Below are positions 17,782 through 26,208 of a DNA stretch of 64,000 nucleotides, in pieces. Numbering within the stretch: the stretch's first letter is position 1; each line of letters starts with the position of its first letter. A program made the translations under genes and the position numbers. Source of the DNA: Aigarchaeota archaeon (GTDB lineage: Archaea; Thermoproteota; Nitrososphaeria_A; Caldarchaeales; Calditenuaceae); the NCBI GenBank assembly GCA_025059745.1, contig JANXDH010000005.1, positions 1 to 64,000 of the forward strand. The letters run 5' to 3'. The notes below the pieces were generated by a model that saw only the letters and a program-made list of their open reading frames with translations, was not told the origin of the DNA and did not search any database.

Positions 17782-19769
17782 TCGAAGACTTCAGAGAGGT
17801 CCTTTATCTCTATCTTTCCCTCGACTCCCATACTCCTCGCAGCGTCCTCGAACATGGCGAGGCAGAAGGGACACTCCACTATCATCACCTCAGCCCCTGT
17901 GCTCAGGCCCTCCTCCAACCTCTCGTGACTCTCGCGCCTCCTCCTCCTTACCTCGTACCAGTAGTTGCCCCCGCCCGCTCCACAGCAGAAGCTGTTCGTC
18001 CTGTTCCTCCTCATCTCGACCAACCTCACTCCCTCAAGGGCCCTCCTAGGCTCCTCCGTTACTCCGTTCACCCTACTCATATAGCAAGAGTCGTGGAATG
18101 TCGTCAACTTTCCCTCTATAGGCTTAATCTTGCCCTGTGACCTCAACTCCGCAAGTAACTCAGAGTGATGGACGACCTCCAGCTCGATCCCCAGCTCGGC
18201 GTATTCGTTCTTTATGACGTTGAAGCAGTGGGGACAGTGCGTAACCACCTTCCTCACACCGTACCTCTTGAACGTCTCTATGTTAGACAGGGCTAGCTCC
18301 TGGTACCTACCCTCCTCCCCCATCCGCCTCGCAGGGTCTCCCGTACAAGACTCGACCGGCATTATCGCGAACTTCACGCCTGCCTTGATCATTAATCTAG
18401 CCATCCTCAAGGCTATCTCCTTGGCTTTCGGATCGAAAGAGGACATGCATCCGAGCCAGTAGAGGTACTCGAAGTCGTCCACCTCCTCCACGGTCCTCAC
18501 GCCCAGCTCCCGCAACTCTCTCACAAGAGCCTCACGCTGAGACTGTGGGTAACCGTGGGGGTTCTGGTAGCGCGAGATGTTGGTTAGAGTCGCTGTGATC
18601 TTCTGGTCCGTTATCCCACCCATCACAATCGACCTCCGGCTCTCGATGATGAATTCAAGCGGCCTGATGAGTACCGGACACGCCTCCACACACGCACCGC
18701 ACGTCGTACAAGCCCATATCTCCTCCTCGGTGAGGACCCCTGACTCGAAGAAATCGACGTTCTCGGTCCTGCCCACATCGTAGTTCCAGACCGCTGATTT
18801 TAGTTTCTGCACGACCATCCGCGGTGAGAGGTTGGTCCCGGCCGCGAGGGCAGGACACTGGACGTCGCATCTCCCGCAATCAGTGCACGCGTCGAGCGAT
18901 AACCTCTGTCTCCAGCTCAAGTCACTCACGGTCCTTATGCCCATGCGCAGCTCTGTCGCGTCAGGAGGTAGCTCCGCGAGGTTGAAGGGGGTAGTCATGG
19001 ACGAGACCCTAATTTGAGAGATCATGGTGTTGAGGGGTGAGATGAAGACGTGGAGCATGTTGGAGTATGGCAGGTAGGCCACCAGTCCGAATGTGATCAG
19101 GGCGTGTGCCCACCAGGTGACCTGATAGATTCCTGTTGCGAGCTCGGGCCCCATAGGTAGGTAATCCAGATAGCCAGCCACAGTCCAGCCGACGAAAGAG
19201 TACCCGCCCCACTCCACGGGCCTGACGTGGAGCCTCAACGCCTCCAATAAATATCCTGAGACGCCTATGAAGAGGAGTCCTCCGAGGTACGCGTAGTACT
19301 CGTTCTTCTCCCTCAACCTCTTCAACCCCCTCACCCTCCTCAGGATCGCCAGTGATACGCCGATTATGAAGAGGAGGCCGAAGAGGTCCAGAGTCACCTC
19401 GTAGATCAGATAGAAGGGCCCTCTCAGCAGCTTCTCGTTGAAGAAACTCAGTATGTCGTGGTCGATGAAGACTAGCGCGGTCCCTATGAAGAGCACGAGG
19501 GCGCCGTACATTAGAGGTATGTGCATCAGGCCGCTCGCCCGGTCTAAGGTCACCTTCCTCTGCAACCAAGCGTATCTGAGAAGGGACGTGATACGACTCC
19601 TAGGGGCGGCCACGAAGTCCCTCAACAGGTTAGAGACTCCGTAGCCCCTGAACCTGAGGTAGACGCCGTAGATGAAGACCGCCGCGAACGGTACTAGAAC
19701 GGTATACATCAGGAGGTCCGTACCCTCCGGCATCAGCACGAAGTTCTCCCTAAAAGGGCCACTCAGCAC
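17778..19769 (-). CDS. Membrane Fe-S oxidoreductase (HdrD-like CCG protein with cytochrome-b-like N-terminus), likely ETF:quinone-type acceptor
   Basis: A 663-residue integral membrane redox protein. Residues about 15-260 hold five or six transmembrane helices of the NarI/cytochrome-b type with histidines that could bind haem. Two [4Fe-4S] ferredoxin motifs follow: CTDCGRCDVQCP and CTTCGACVEACP. The C-terminal half holds two cysteine-rich CCG domains like heterodisulfide reductase subunit D (CPHCFNVIKNEY, and FCCGAGGGNYW with CPFCLAMFEDA). Proteins of this design encoded with ETF are known as ETF-to-quinone oxidoreductases. Context with etfBA supports that role, feeding electrons into a membrane carrier. 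The start is GTG, 27 bases from a TATA element. Confidence 0.88.
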   Translation of the reverse strand: MLSGPFRENFVLMPEGTDLLMYTVLVPFAAVFIYGVYLRFRGYGVSNLLRDFVAAPRSRITSLLRYAWLQRKVTLDRASGLMHIPLMYGALVLFIGTALVFIDHDILSFFNEKLLRGPFYLIYEVTLDLFGLLFIIGVSLAILRRVRGLKRLREKNEYYAYLGGLLFIGVSGYLLEALRLHVRPVEWGGYSFVGWTVAGYLDYLPMGPELATGIYQVTWWAHALITFGLVAYLPYSNMLHVFISPLNTMISQIRVSSMTTPFNLAELPPDATELRMGIRTVSDLSWRQRLSLDACTDCGRCDVQCPALAAGTNLSPRMVVQKLKSAVWNYDVGRTENVDFFESGVLTEEEIWACTTCGACVEACPVLIRPLEFIIESRRSIVMGGITDQKITATLTNISRYQNPHGYPQSQREALVRELRELGVRTVEEVDDFEYLYWLGCMSSFDPKAKEIALRMARLMIKAGVKFAIMPVESCTGDPARRMGEEGRYQELALSNIETFKRYGVRKVVTHCPHCFNVIKNEYAELGIELEVVHHSELLAELRSQGKIKPIEGKLTTFHDSCYMSRVNGVTEEPRRALEGVRLVEMRRNRTNSFCCGAGGGNYWYEVRRRRRESHERLEEGLSTGAEVMIVECPFCLAMFEDAARSMGVEGKIEIKDLSEVFE

Positions 19770-19790
19770 ACAGGTGAAATAGACCTAGAA

Positions 19791-19817
19791 GGTAAAATAC
19801 GTGTCGTCCGAAACGAC
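19791..19817 (-). promoter_or_regulatory. Promoter and small dyad ahead of the ETF oxidoreductase operon
   Basis: On the minus strand GTATTTTACC (19791-19800) is centred about 27 bases before the GTG at 19769. Directly upstream is the inverted repeat GTCGT-N5-ACGAC (19803-19817), placed where a TFB recognition element or an activator or repressor site would lie. This marks the Fe-S oxidoreductase/etf genes as having their own promoter. The regulatory role is inferred. Confidence 0.45.
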
Positions 19818-19837
19818 CTCAATTCTGAACTGAGCGA

Positions 19838-20734
19838 TCAAGAACCGCGCTTTATGGAGGGACTGACCTCCCTCATGAACCACCGCATTCTCCTCTCGTA
19901 CTCATCTTTCTTCACCTCACCCATATACACGACTATGTTACTCACGCCCAGCTCAACGTATCTCGAGAGATATTCTATAACCTCATCGACCGATCCGCCT
20001 ATGATCACTCTAATGTCTCCTAAGTGAGAGGTAAACAACCTCGTCCGTTTATCGGGGTCTATCGTGAAGCGCCCTGAGAGGATAAACCCCTCCCTCCTCA
20101 TCCCGTACTTCTCGACGAGGTCCCTATACTTATCAACCGGTACACCTGTTGGGTGCCATCCATAACATAACCTTATCGCCCTCGCGGCCGCCCTCTCCGA
20201 GTTGCCCGCCATGAGTATCGGCGGACCGCCACTCTGGACCGGGAGAGGACTGAAGACGACGTCTCTTATATCGTGGTACTTTCCCTGAAAGGAAGGCTCA
20301 CTGGATCTCCATACGTTCCTCAGGACACCAATCTGTTCCTCGATAATCTCCCCGCGCCTCGCATAACTGGCCCCCATCACCTCAAACTCCCTCCTCTCCC
20401 ACCCCAGGCCTATCCCTATTATGGTACGGCCGTTGGTGAGGAAATCTAAAGTGGCAATCTGTTTGGCTACCTGCAAAGTGTTCCTGAGGGGAAGGACGAT
20501 GACTGACGTCCCGAGTTTGACCCTCTCCGTCAACCCGCCTACGTATGACAACGTCATGAGGGACTCGGTTATGTTGCCGTAGGGGTGACTGAACTGCTTC
20601 GAGATCGCTATGTGGTCCGAGGTCCAGATCGAATCGAACCCCAGCTCCTCGGCAAGTTGAGCCGATCTAACGACCAACTCTCGAGAAAGGTGCTCTCCGT
20701 AGTGAGGGAGACAAACTCCGATCTGCACGCTCAT
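19838..20734 (-). CDS. Luciferase-like (LLM class) F420/FMN-dependent oxidoreductase
   Basis: TIM-barrel flavin-dependent oxidoreductase of the bacterial luciferase family, 298 residues. Family marks are AQLAEELGFDSIWTSDH near residues 26-42, the strand VKLGTSVIVLPLRN, and LDFLTNGRTIIGIGLGWERREFE. Archaeal members often use coenzyme F420, for example methylenetetrahydromethanopterin reductase and F420-dependent dehydrogenases. The substrate is not evident. It lies 22 bases downstream of a DAO-family oxidoreductase and upstream of the ETF unit, all on one strand. Confidence 0.87.
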   Translation of the reverse strand: MSVQIGVCLPHYGEHLSRELVVRSAQLAEELGFDSIWTSDHIAISKQFSHPYGNITESLMTLSYVGGLTERVKLGTSVIVLPLRNTLQVAKQIATLDFLTNGRTIIGIGLGWERREFEVMGASYARRGEIIEEQIGVLRNVWRSSEPSFQGKYHDIRDVVFSPLPVQSGGPPILMAGNSERAAARAIRLCYGWHPTGVPVDKYRDLVEKYGMRREGFILSGRFTIDPDKRTRLFTSHLGDIRVIIGGSVDEVIEYLSRYVELGVSNIVVYMGEVKKDEYERRMRWFMREVSPSIKRGS

Positions 20735-20756
20735 ACGATCCAGTATAGGGGATTGT

Positions 20757-21905
20757 CTAGTATAATTCTATTACTCTGTCCCCGTACTCTCTGTCGACAT
20801 CGAACCTAGCGGGGTGGTAGCATGTTGGATCGATCTCAGTCGGTCTTCCAAGGATCATTGAGGAGAGCACCTCGGCGAGCGCAGGAGCGCGCATCAACCC
20901 ATAGCCGTCGAGTCCATCTATTATATAGACGTTCTCGAGGAACGGCGACCTCCCGAGTATTGGTCTCCCGTCCGGTGACGAGCTGCATACACCTACCCAG
21001 CCCCCTCCTACCTTGACCTTATCTGTTGTAGCGCACCTCTTCTCGAACTTACTCGCGACCTCCCACACGTACTCCGGTTCAGGCCTCACGGGTACCCCAT
21101 CGGGGTCCTCTACGATCCTCGCGAGGCCGTTACCTATCACGATAGTGTCCCTGGAGAGAGGCCGCACGTACAGGTGATCCTCCGTAAAGTAACAGGGAGC
21201 ATTGGCCGAGGAGAACTCCCCCCTGAGGCTCAGGAGTTGACACGTATAAACGGTCGTGGGCATCCTGGTCAGATTCAGTTCCTTGAGCAGCTGCTTGTTC
21301 CAAGGGCCGGCCGTTAGGATCAGATCTTGTCGGATCTTCAACGTGATGCCCGAGTTCTTCAGCCTCGCTCCTACGACCGAGTCATCAACTACCTCAATGG
21401 AGGAGACGGTGTCCCATTCTATTATTGTTACACCGAGCTCCTTCAACAGAGAACGCGCGCACTCCACGAAGTTCTCCGAGTTCACCACACCGTCATCGGG
21501 AGTGATCAGCAACGACTCGTAATCCTTCACCCTCAGGTATGGCAGCAGGGTCCTGGCGTCATAGCACGAGGCAACCTCAAACCTCACCCCGTTTCGCCTC
21601 AGTACCTCCATCGAGTCTCTGATCATCCACTCAGGCTCGACGGTTACGAATGAGGTCTCCCTGTAGATCGGCCTATCGTTATCGCACTCGAGTGACCTGT
21701 ACAGCTCTATGCTCCTCCTAGTGAGAGCGACGTCATCGTCTAGATTCAGCTGCGTCGTCACTATCCCCGCAGACCTACCGGTTGACCCCGACCCGATCGT
21801 CCTCCTCTCGACAAGTGCGACCTCGAGTCCACTCTCTCCGAGGAAGTACGCGGTCCATAACCCGCACATCCCGCCGCCTATGATCAGGCAGTCGAAGGTC
21901 CTCAT
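20757..21905 (-). CDS. DAO-family FAD-dependent amine/amino-acid oxidoreductase
   Basis: A 382-residue flavoprotein of the D-amino acid/sarcosine/glycerol-3-phosphate oxidoreductase superfamily. It begins with the FAD dinucleotide fold CLIIGGGMCGLWTAYFL and ends in an acidic VALVERR strand, then GSTGRSAGIVTTQ. The C-terminal FAD contact is GVCSSSPDGRPILGRSP and IIDGLDGYGLMRAPALAE. The frame is open to 21965, but ATG at 21905 is preferred: it sits directly before the fold and about 26 bases from AATAAAAT (complement near 21928-21935). Size resembles the sarcosine-oxidase beta or glycine oxidase subunit. A role as an ETF-linked dehydrogenase is inferred from the neighbours. Confidence 0.85.
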   Translation of the reverse strand: MRTFDCLIIGGGMCGLWTAYFLGESGLEVALVERRTIGSGSTGRSAGIVTTQLNLDDDVALTRRSIELYRSLECDNDRPIYRETSFVTVEPEWMIRDSMEVLRRNGVRFEVASCYDARTLLPYLRVKDYESLLITPDDGVVNSENFVECARSLLKELGVTIIEWDTVSSIEVVDDSVVGARLKNSGITLKIRQDLILTAGPWNKQLLKELNLTRMPTTVYTCQLLSLRGEFSSANAPCYFTEDHLYVRPLSRDTIVIGNGLARIVEDPDGVPVRPEPEYVWEVASKFEKRCATTDKVKVGGGWVGVCSSSPDGRPILGRSPFLENVYIIDGLDGYGLMRAPALAEVLSSMILGRPTEIDPTCYHPARFDVDREYGDRVIELY

Positions 21906-21976
21906 GCTTACTAAAGATTTCCGTGCTATTTTATTAACCTCATCACAGATATAAGAATTCACCAATGGGGGATCTG

Positions 21977-21992
21977 ATATTTTTAAAAATAT
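21977..21992. promoter_or_regulatory. Perfect 16-bp AT palindrome in a 164-base gene-free gap
   Basis: ATATTTTTAAAAATAT reads the same on both strands. The surrounding interval 21906-22069, between the ThiD-ThiN stop and the FAD oxidoreductase start, is the most AT-rich gap in this part of the window and has no recognisable gene or RNA. It could be a second promoter, a regulator site or a transcription stop for the thi gene. Confidence 0.35.
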
Positions 21993-22069
21993 AAGTGATA
22001 ATATAACACGATAATCTTTAACGCGTCTTTATAACGGGGGTCTTCAGATCTTTAGGTGATGCGTAGATC

Positions 22070-23428
22070 CTACACCTTGAGATACTCCCGTAATATCAGC
22101 TTGAACTTATCTACCACGTCCAACGAATCACGTCCTATTATGAGGATCATCGGTTCCTTACCGTAATCACCCATGTGATATATAACGTCCGTCACTTTTC
22201 CTGCGGACCTTACGGCCTCTCTTATCCCCCACCTGACCGTCGCTCCCTCAACCCTCTTGACCTCGGGGGGCTCCCTCGACCTGTCATACGAGCTCACGGA
22301 GAAGTTCAATCTCTCGACTATGTTGATTATTGACTCATCGAATTTTATGTTCATCGCAGACCTCATGTTGCTGTCGTAGTTCGATATCTCGAGGAGGGCC
22401 GAGGCTACGTGTCTCGAGGCACCGGGGCTCGGGGGTCCTGAAGCCCTGAGGTAACCGTCTATGCGCACAAGCCTCCCCGGGATCGCAATTACATCTCGGT
22501 GGTCTCTGGGATACGGTAAGGACTCGGCCAAGTTTATCATGGACTCGGGCGCCAATGTACCTGCACCCTCAAGACCTTCTAACGTCCTGACTGCTTTTTG
22601 CAGTCGTTCGATTGCTCTGTGAATCTCCGCATCTCTAATGAGGGAACCTATGGGGTTGACGGGGCCACTCCCCCTCCCTATCGCGAACGAGTAGGCGATC
22701 GATGAGGTGACGAACTCCTTTGCAACTCCCACCGCATCCACCACATCCCTCCCCTTCGCCAGCTCCGCTGCAATCGCCGATGCGAAGACGCAACCAGTCC
22801 CATGGGTGTTCTTCGTATCGATCCTCTTCGAGACGAACCTGAAGACTCTGTCCCCGTAGAGAAGCACATCGACGACCTCATCTCCGTACAGGTGCCCTCC
22901 CTTCACCACCACGGCCTTGGACCCCCAACCTGCTATGCTCCTAGCTGCATCGATCTGGTCCTCCACGCTTTTTATCTCGAGACCCGTTAACAGCCTGGCC
23001 TCGTAGGCGTTCGGGGTGACCACGGTAGCAACGGAAATCAGACCCTTCATGGCCTCAATCGCATCATCACGCAAGAGCTGAGCTCCGCTCTTTGCGACCA
23101 TTACCGGGTCCACCACAATGGGTACCTCTAATCTGGCGACCTCCGCAGTAACCGCCTCGATTATGGAGGCGCTGAACAACATACCCGTCTTTATGGCGTC
23201 GACCCCTATGTCCTCCACACAGACCCTCACCTGCTCCAGAATTGCGCGGGCGTCCAGGGGCACTACTTGGGTAACTTTGGCAGTGTTCTGGGCCGTGATG
23301 CACGTTATAGCAGACATGCCATGAACCCCTAACGCCGCGAACGTCTTGAGGTCGGCCTGTATCCCAGCTCCCCCTCCAGAGTCTGAACCAGCGATGGTCA
23401 GGGCCCTCGGAACCTTAGGTTTATCCAT
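22070..23428 (-). CDS. thiDN: Bifunctional HMP/HMP-P kinase and ThiN thiamine-phosphate synthase
   Basis: Thiamine synthesis enzyme. Residues about 8-270 are ThiD, which phosphorylates hydroxymethylpyrimidine twice: [50 protein letters not shown], and the C-terminal [17 protein letters not shown] anion hole. Residues about 290-452 are ThiN, the archaeal replacement for ThiE, with [30 protein letters not shown] and [15 protein letters not shown]. The frame is open to 23503, but the ATG at 23428 ([16 protein letters not shown]) is chosen because it follows the stop of the upstream gene by five bases. No TPP riboswitch is evident. Confidence 0.93.
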   Translation of the reverse strand: MDKPKVPRALTIAGSDSGGGAGIQADLKTFAALGVHGMSAITCITAQNTAKVTQVVPLDARAILEQVRVCVEDIGVDAIKTGMLFSASIIEAVTAEVARLEVPIVVDPVMVAKSGAQLLRDDAIEAMKGLISVATVVTPNAYEARLLTGLEIKSVEDQIDAARSIAGWGSKAVVVKGGHLYGDEVVDVLLYGDRVFRFVSKRIDTKNTHGTGCVFASAIAAELAKGRDVVDAVGVAKEFVTSSIAYSFAIGRGSGPVNPIGSLIRDAEIHRAIERLQKAVRTLEGLEGAGTLAPESMINLAESLPYPRDHRDVIAIPGRLVRIDGYLRASGPPSPGASRHVASALLEISNYDSNMRSAMNIKFDESIINIVERLNFSVSSYDRSREPPEVKRVEGATVRWGIREAVRSAGKVTDVIYHMGDYGKEPMILIIGRDSLDVVDKFKLILREYLKV

Positions 23429-23433
23429 GAGAT

Positions 23434-23844
23434 TCACATCAACCCCCAGCTCACTTTCCTCAGGGGAGTGACTTTTATAATTGCAGCCTCCCCCTCGCCC
23501 CATGGGTCGTTCCTCGCCCAGGCGAATCTCTCGAAAAACATCTTAGAGACTTCAACGAACTCAGGCCCCGAGTATAGAGTCTGAGCATCGCCGACGACCA
23601 TCACGGCCTTGTTAGGTTTGTAGCGATCTATAACCAGCGCCACCTTATTCCTGCGTTCGACGTTCCTCAGCTTCCTGGTTCTAAGGTCGGTGACCATGTA
23701 GAAGGCACCGTTCTTATAGATATAACAAATGGGTACCAGATGAGGGTAACCGTTCTCATCGACGGTGGCAAATCTGCATATCTCGTTCCTCTTTATGAAA
23801 TCTAGCTCCTTCTCATTGAACGTTATCATCTGGTAATGAGACAT
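23434..23844 (-). CDS. Pyridoxamine-5'-phosphate oxidase-like flavin-binding protein
   Basis: A 136-residue split-barrel protein of the PPOX class: [24 protein letters not shown] at the start, [20 protein letters not shown], then [21 protein letters not shown] and VVGDAQTL. Such proteins bind FMN, F420 or haem; the reaction is unknown. It is directly upstream of thiD-thiN with five bases between, so the two are probably one transcript. A link between this flavoprotein and thiamine or pyridoxal metabolism is possible but unproven. Confidence 0.82.
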   Translation of the reverse strand: MSHYQMITFNEKELDFIKRNEICRFATVDENGYPHLVPICYIYKNGAFYMVTDLRTRKLRNVERRNKVALVIDRYKPNKAVMVVGDAQTLYSGPEFVEVSKMFFERFAWARNDPWGEGEAAIIKVTPLRKVSWGLM

Positions 23845-23921
23845 CTGACGCTGTCTATAACTATTAAAGAGTTTAACACCATAGGACTTTTATACGATCC
23901 ATACACTTCTATAACCTAGGT

Positions 23922-25154
23922 ATGCAGAGGACCTACCCGATCGATGTAGAGGCCGTCAGGGAGGACTTCCCCTTACTGAGGAGGAGGGACGTCATATATC
24001 TGGACAACGCAGCGACCACCCACAAACCGAGGCAGGTGATAGACGCTATCAGGGAGTTCTATGAGCGGATGAACGCAAATGTCCACAGGGGCGTCTACCA
24101 GCTGGCGATCGAGTCGACCGAGGCATATGAGGACGCCAGGAGGAAAGTCATGGAGTTCATAGGCGCGAGGGATAGGAGGGAGATCGTCTTCACTCGAAAT
24201 ACGACTGAGTCCATAAACCTCGTGGCCAACGGATACGGCTTCAAGAAACTCACCCGAGGCTCGAAGGTAGTCCTGAGCGAGATGGAACACCACAGCAACA
24301 TAGTCCCCTGGCAGATACTGGCTAGGAGATTGGGATGCAAGATAGAGTATGTCCCGATCACCGACGAGGGCGAGCTCAGGTACGATCTGATGGAGAAGAT
24401 GGTGAGGGACGCCTCGGTAGTCTCTATCGTTCACGCCTCCAACGTACTCGGCACGATAAATAACGTGAGGGAGATCGTCAAGCTCGCGAAGGATAACGGG
24501 GCCGTGACCGTGGTGGATGCAGCACAGACCGTACCTCATATGCCGGTTGACGTCGGCGAGATGGGTGTGGACTTCTTAGCGTTCTCAGGCCACAAGATGC
24601 TGGGGCCGATGGGGATAGGAGTCCTCTACGGACGGAGAGAGCTGTTGGAGGAGATGGACCCGTTCCTAGGGGGCGGAGAGATGATAAGAGAGGTCACGCT
24701 GGAGGGCAGCAGGTGGAACGAGGTGCCGTGGAAGTTCGAGGCAGGGACCCCTAACGTCGCTGACGCGATCGGCCTGGGTGCAGCGATCGATTACCTCAAG
24801 CGTCTTGGTATGGACAAGGTCAGGGATCACGAGAGCAAACTGGTCAGGTACGCATTAGAGAGACTCCGGGAGATCCCCCACCTGAGAATCTACGGGCCGA
24901 ACGACTCGTACGAGAGGGTCGGCGTCCTCTCCTTCACACTGGCAGACGTGCACCCCCACGACCTAGCGGAGCACCTTGACAGGAAGTTCAACATAGCCAT
25001 CAGAGCCGGTCACCACTGCGCGATGCCATTACACTCTAGACTCAATCTGACCGCGACCTCACGTGCGAGCTTCTACATCTACAACACTTACGAGGAGATA
25101 GACAAGTTGGTTGAGGGACTCGTCTCTGCCTTAAACTACTATAAGGTCATATGA
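23922..25154 (+). CDS. sufS: Cysteine desulfurase, SufS type
   Basis: PLP enzyme that takes sulfur from cysteine for Fe-S cluster and thio-cofactor assembly. The 410-residue protein has YLDNAATTHKPRQV, the TRNTTESINLVA and EMEHHSNIVPWQ motifs, VVDAAQTVPHMPVDV, the PLP lysine in FSGHKMLGPMG, and the catalytic cysteine in RAGHHCAMPLH. The short loop around that Cys is SufS-like (type II). The ATG is about 29 bases from TTTTATACG. No sufBCD or SufU gene is in the window. Confidence 0.93.
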   Translation: MQRTYPIDVEAVREDFPLLRRRDVIYLDNAATTHKPRQVIDAIREFYERMNANVHRGVYQLAIESTEAYEDARRKVMEFIGARDRREIVFTRNTTESINLVANGYGFKKLTRGSKVVLSEMEHHSNIVPWQILARRLGCKIEYVPITDEGELRYDLMEKMVRDASVVSIVHASNVLGTINNVREIVKLAKDNGAVTVVDAAQTVPHMPVDVGEMGVDFLAFSGHKMLGPMGIGVLYGRRELLEEMDPFLGGGEMIREVTLEGSRWNEVPWKFEAGTPNVADAIGLGAAIDYLKRLGMDKVRDHESKLVRYALERLREIPHLRIYGPNDSYERVGVLSFTLADVHPHDLAEHLDRKFNIAIRAGHHCAMPLHSRLNLTATSRASFYIYNTYEEIDKLVEGLVSALNYYKVI

Positions 25155-25197
25155 ACTGTGAGGGTGAACGAGAGACGGTAACGCGACTATCTCGTCG

Positions 25198-25701
25198 TTA
25201 AAGGTCCACTGTGAAGAAGGTGTGGGTATTAGTCATGTTTATGTCAGTGAGCAACCAGAGCCTCCTGAAATATCTGTTGAAGAAGTCATGCTTCGCGTCC
25301 TCACTTACCCCTACCACCACGTCATACATCCCGTAGACCTCGTGGGCCTCAGCGATCGTATCCACGGACTTCAGAAAGGTCTCCCATAACCTCGGGGCCG
25401 CTGGTCTCCTTATCTTTATGAAAGTGTACGCACACTTCTTCCTCTTGTAACCCCCCTCCCTCTCGAACGAGAGGCCCTCGCTGTTCACGATCATGGTGTT
25501 GGAGTCGACAACTCCGTTCTGCGTCAAGACGTCGAGCAACCCGTTGAGCTGTTGTAACCTTTCAAACTCAACCTTGCATATGATATCATGTATCCCGAAG
25601 ATGAGGTACGCCTCCGAGACGAGATTAGACCTTCGGACCGCGTCGAGACAGTTCAGGAGCTCACTTCTCGCACCGACCGTACCCAGCACGAAGGCCTTCA
25701 A
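25198..25701 (-). CDS. Tandem RAM (Lrp/AsnC ligand-binding) domain protein without HTH
   Basis: A 167-residue protein made of two AsnC-type ligand-binding modules in tandem and no DNA-binding domain. First module: AFVLGTVGARSELLNCLDAV, SEAYLIFGIHDIICKVEFE. Second module: AYTFIKIRRPAAPRLWETFL, AHEVYGMYDVVVGVSED. Stand-alone RAM proteins bind amino acids and may pair with Lrp proteins such as the one at 8187. The start is TTG, about 29 bases from TTATTAACC. It lies 39 bases downstream of a small HTH regulator on the same strand. Confidence 0.75.
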   Translation of the reverse strand: MKAFVLGTVGARSELLNCLDAVRRSNLVSEAYLIFGIHDIICKVEFERLQQLNGLLDVLTQNGVVDSNTMIVNSEGLSFEREGGYKRKKCAYTFIKIRRPAAPRLWETFLKSVDTIAEAHEVYGMYDVVVGVSEDAKHDFFNRYFRRLWLLTDINMTNTHTFFTVDL

Positions 25702-25740
25702 GCCGTTTCTAAATGTCGATCTGGGGTTAATAACCTTTGA

Positions 25741-26124
25741 TCAGACGTCGCAGACCGTGCACCTCTCCACGTCCAGCGTCGGTTCGAGTTGCTTGTGATA
25801 GTCGCAGAGGCTCTTGGACCTCCGTAACCACAGGAGGCACTCGGATATTCGCCTACTTACCTCTATCTCGCCCTCCCCGGTCAGGATAGCCGAGATCACG
25901 CCATCGATCATGTCGGTGAACCTCTTATCGTTCTCGAAACCTAGTACCGCGCAGCCGTGACCGCGTGCACCCCTGATGTAATTGCTCACAGCTGCCTGAG
26001 TTATCCCAAGCGCCTTGGCGACCTGCTGTTGGGTGAACCCGTGATCCTCGATGAGCCTCCTCGCTAAAATGGACCGGATGAGAGGTATCGTCGTCTTGGC
26101 CTCGAGCTCTGAGGGGAGTATCAA
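25741..26124 (-). CDS. Small XRE-type HTH regulator with C-terminal cysteines
   Basis: A 127-residue predicted transcription factor of the archaeal family with pattern RRLIEDHGFTQQQVAKALGI and TQAAVSNYIRGARG (helix-turn-helix near residues 22-54). The C-terminal half contains cysteines in CLLWLRRSKSLC and a final CTVCDV, which could bind a metal or an Fe-S cluster as a sensor; that is inference. The TTG start has GAGG just before it. Its promoter region faces that of the HD phosphohydrolase across an 84-base AT-rich gap. Confidence 0.8.
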   Translation of the reverse strand: MILPSELEAKTTIPLIRSILARRLIEDHGFTQQQVAKALGITQAAVSNYIRGARGHGCAVLGFENDKRFTDMIDGVISAILTGEGEIEVSRRISECLLWLRRSKSLCDYHKQLEPTLDVERCTVCDV

Positions 26125-26178
26125 CCTCTGTCATATACAATAAAACAGTGAAATATTAAGAATACTCATATACCTAAC

Positions 26179-26188
26179 TATAAAATAT
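26179..26188 (+). promoter_or_regulatory. TATA box of the HD phosphohydrolase gene
   Basis: TATAAAATAT is centred about 26 bases before the TTG start at 26209, in an AT-rich intergenic region between divergent genes. The distance and lack of a Shine-Dalgarno site fit leaderless transcription from a TTG codon. Confidence 0.65.
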
Positions 26189-26208
26189 ATTCCACGACCA
26201 CCCTTTAA

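Noticed and set aside
23845-23921. TPP riboswitch ahead of the thiamine genes
   Set aside because: The 77-base gap has promoter-like AT elements only and no conserved riboswitch core.
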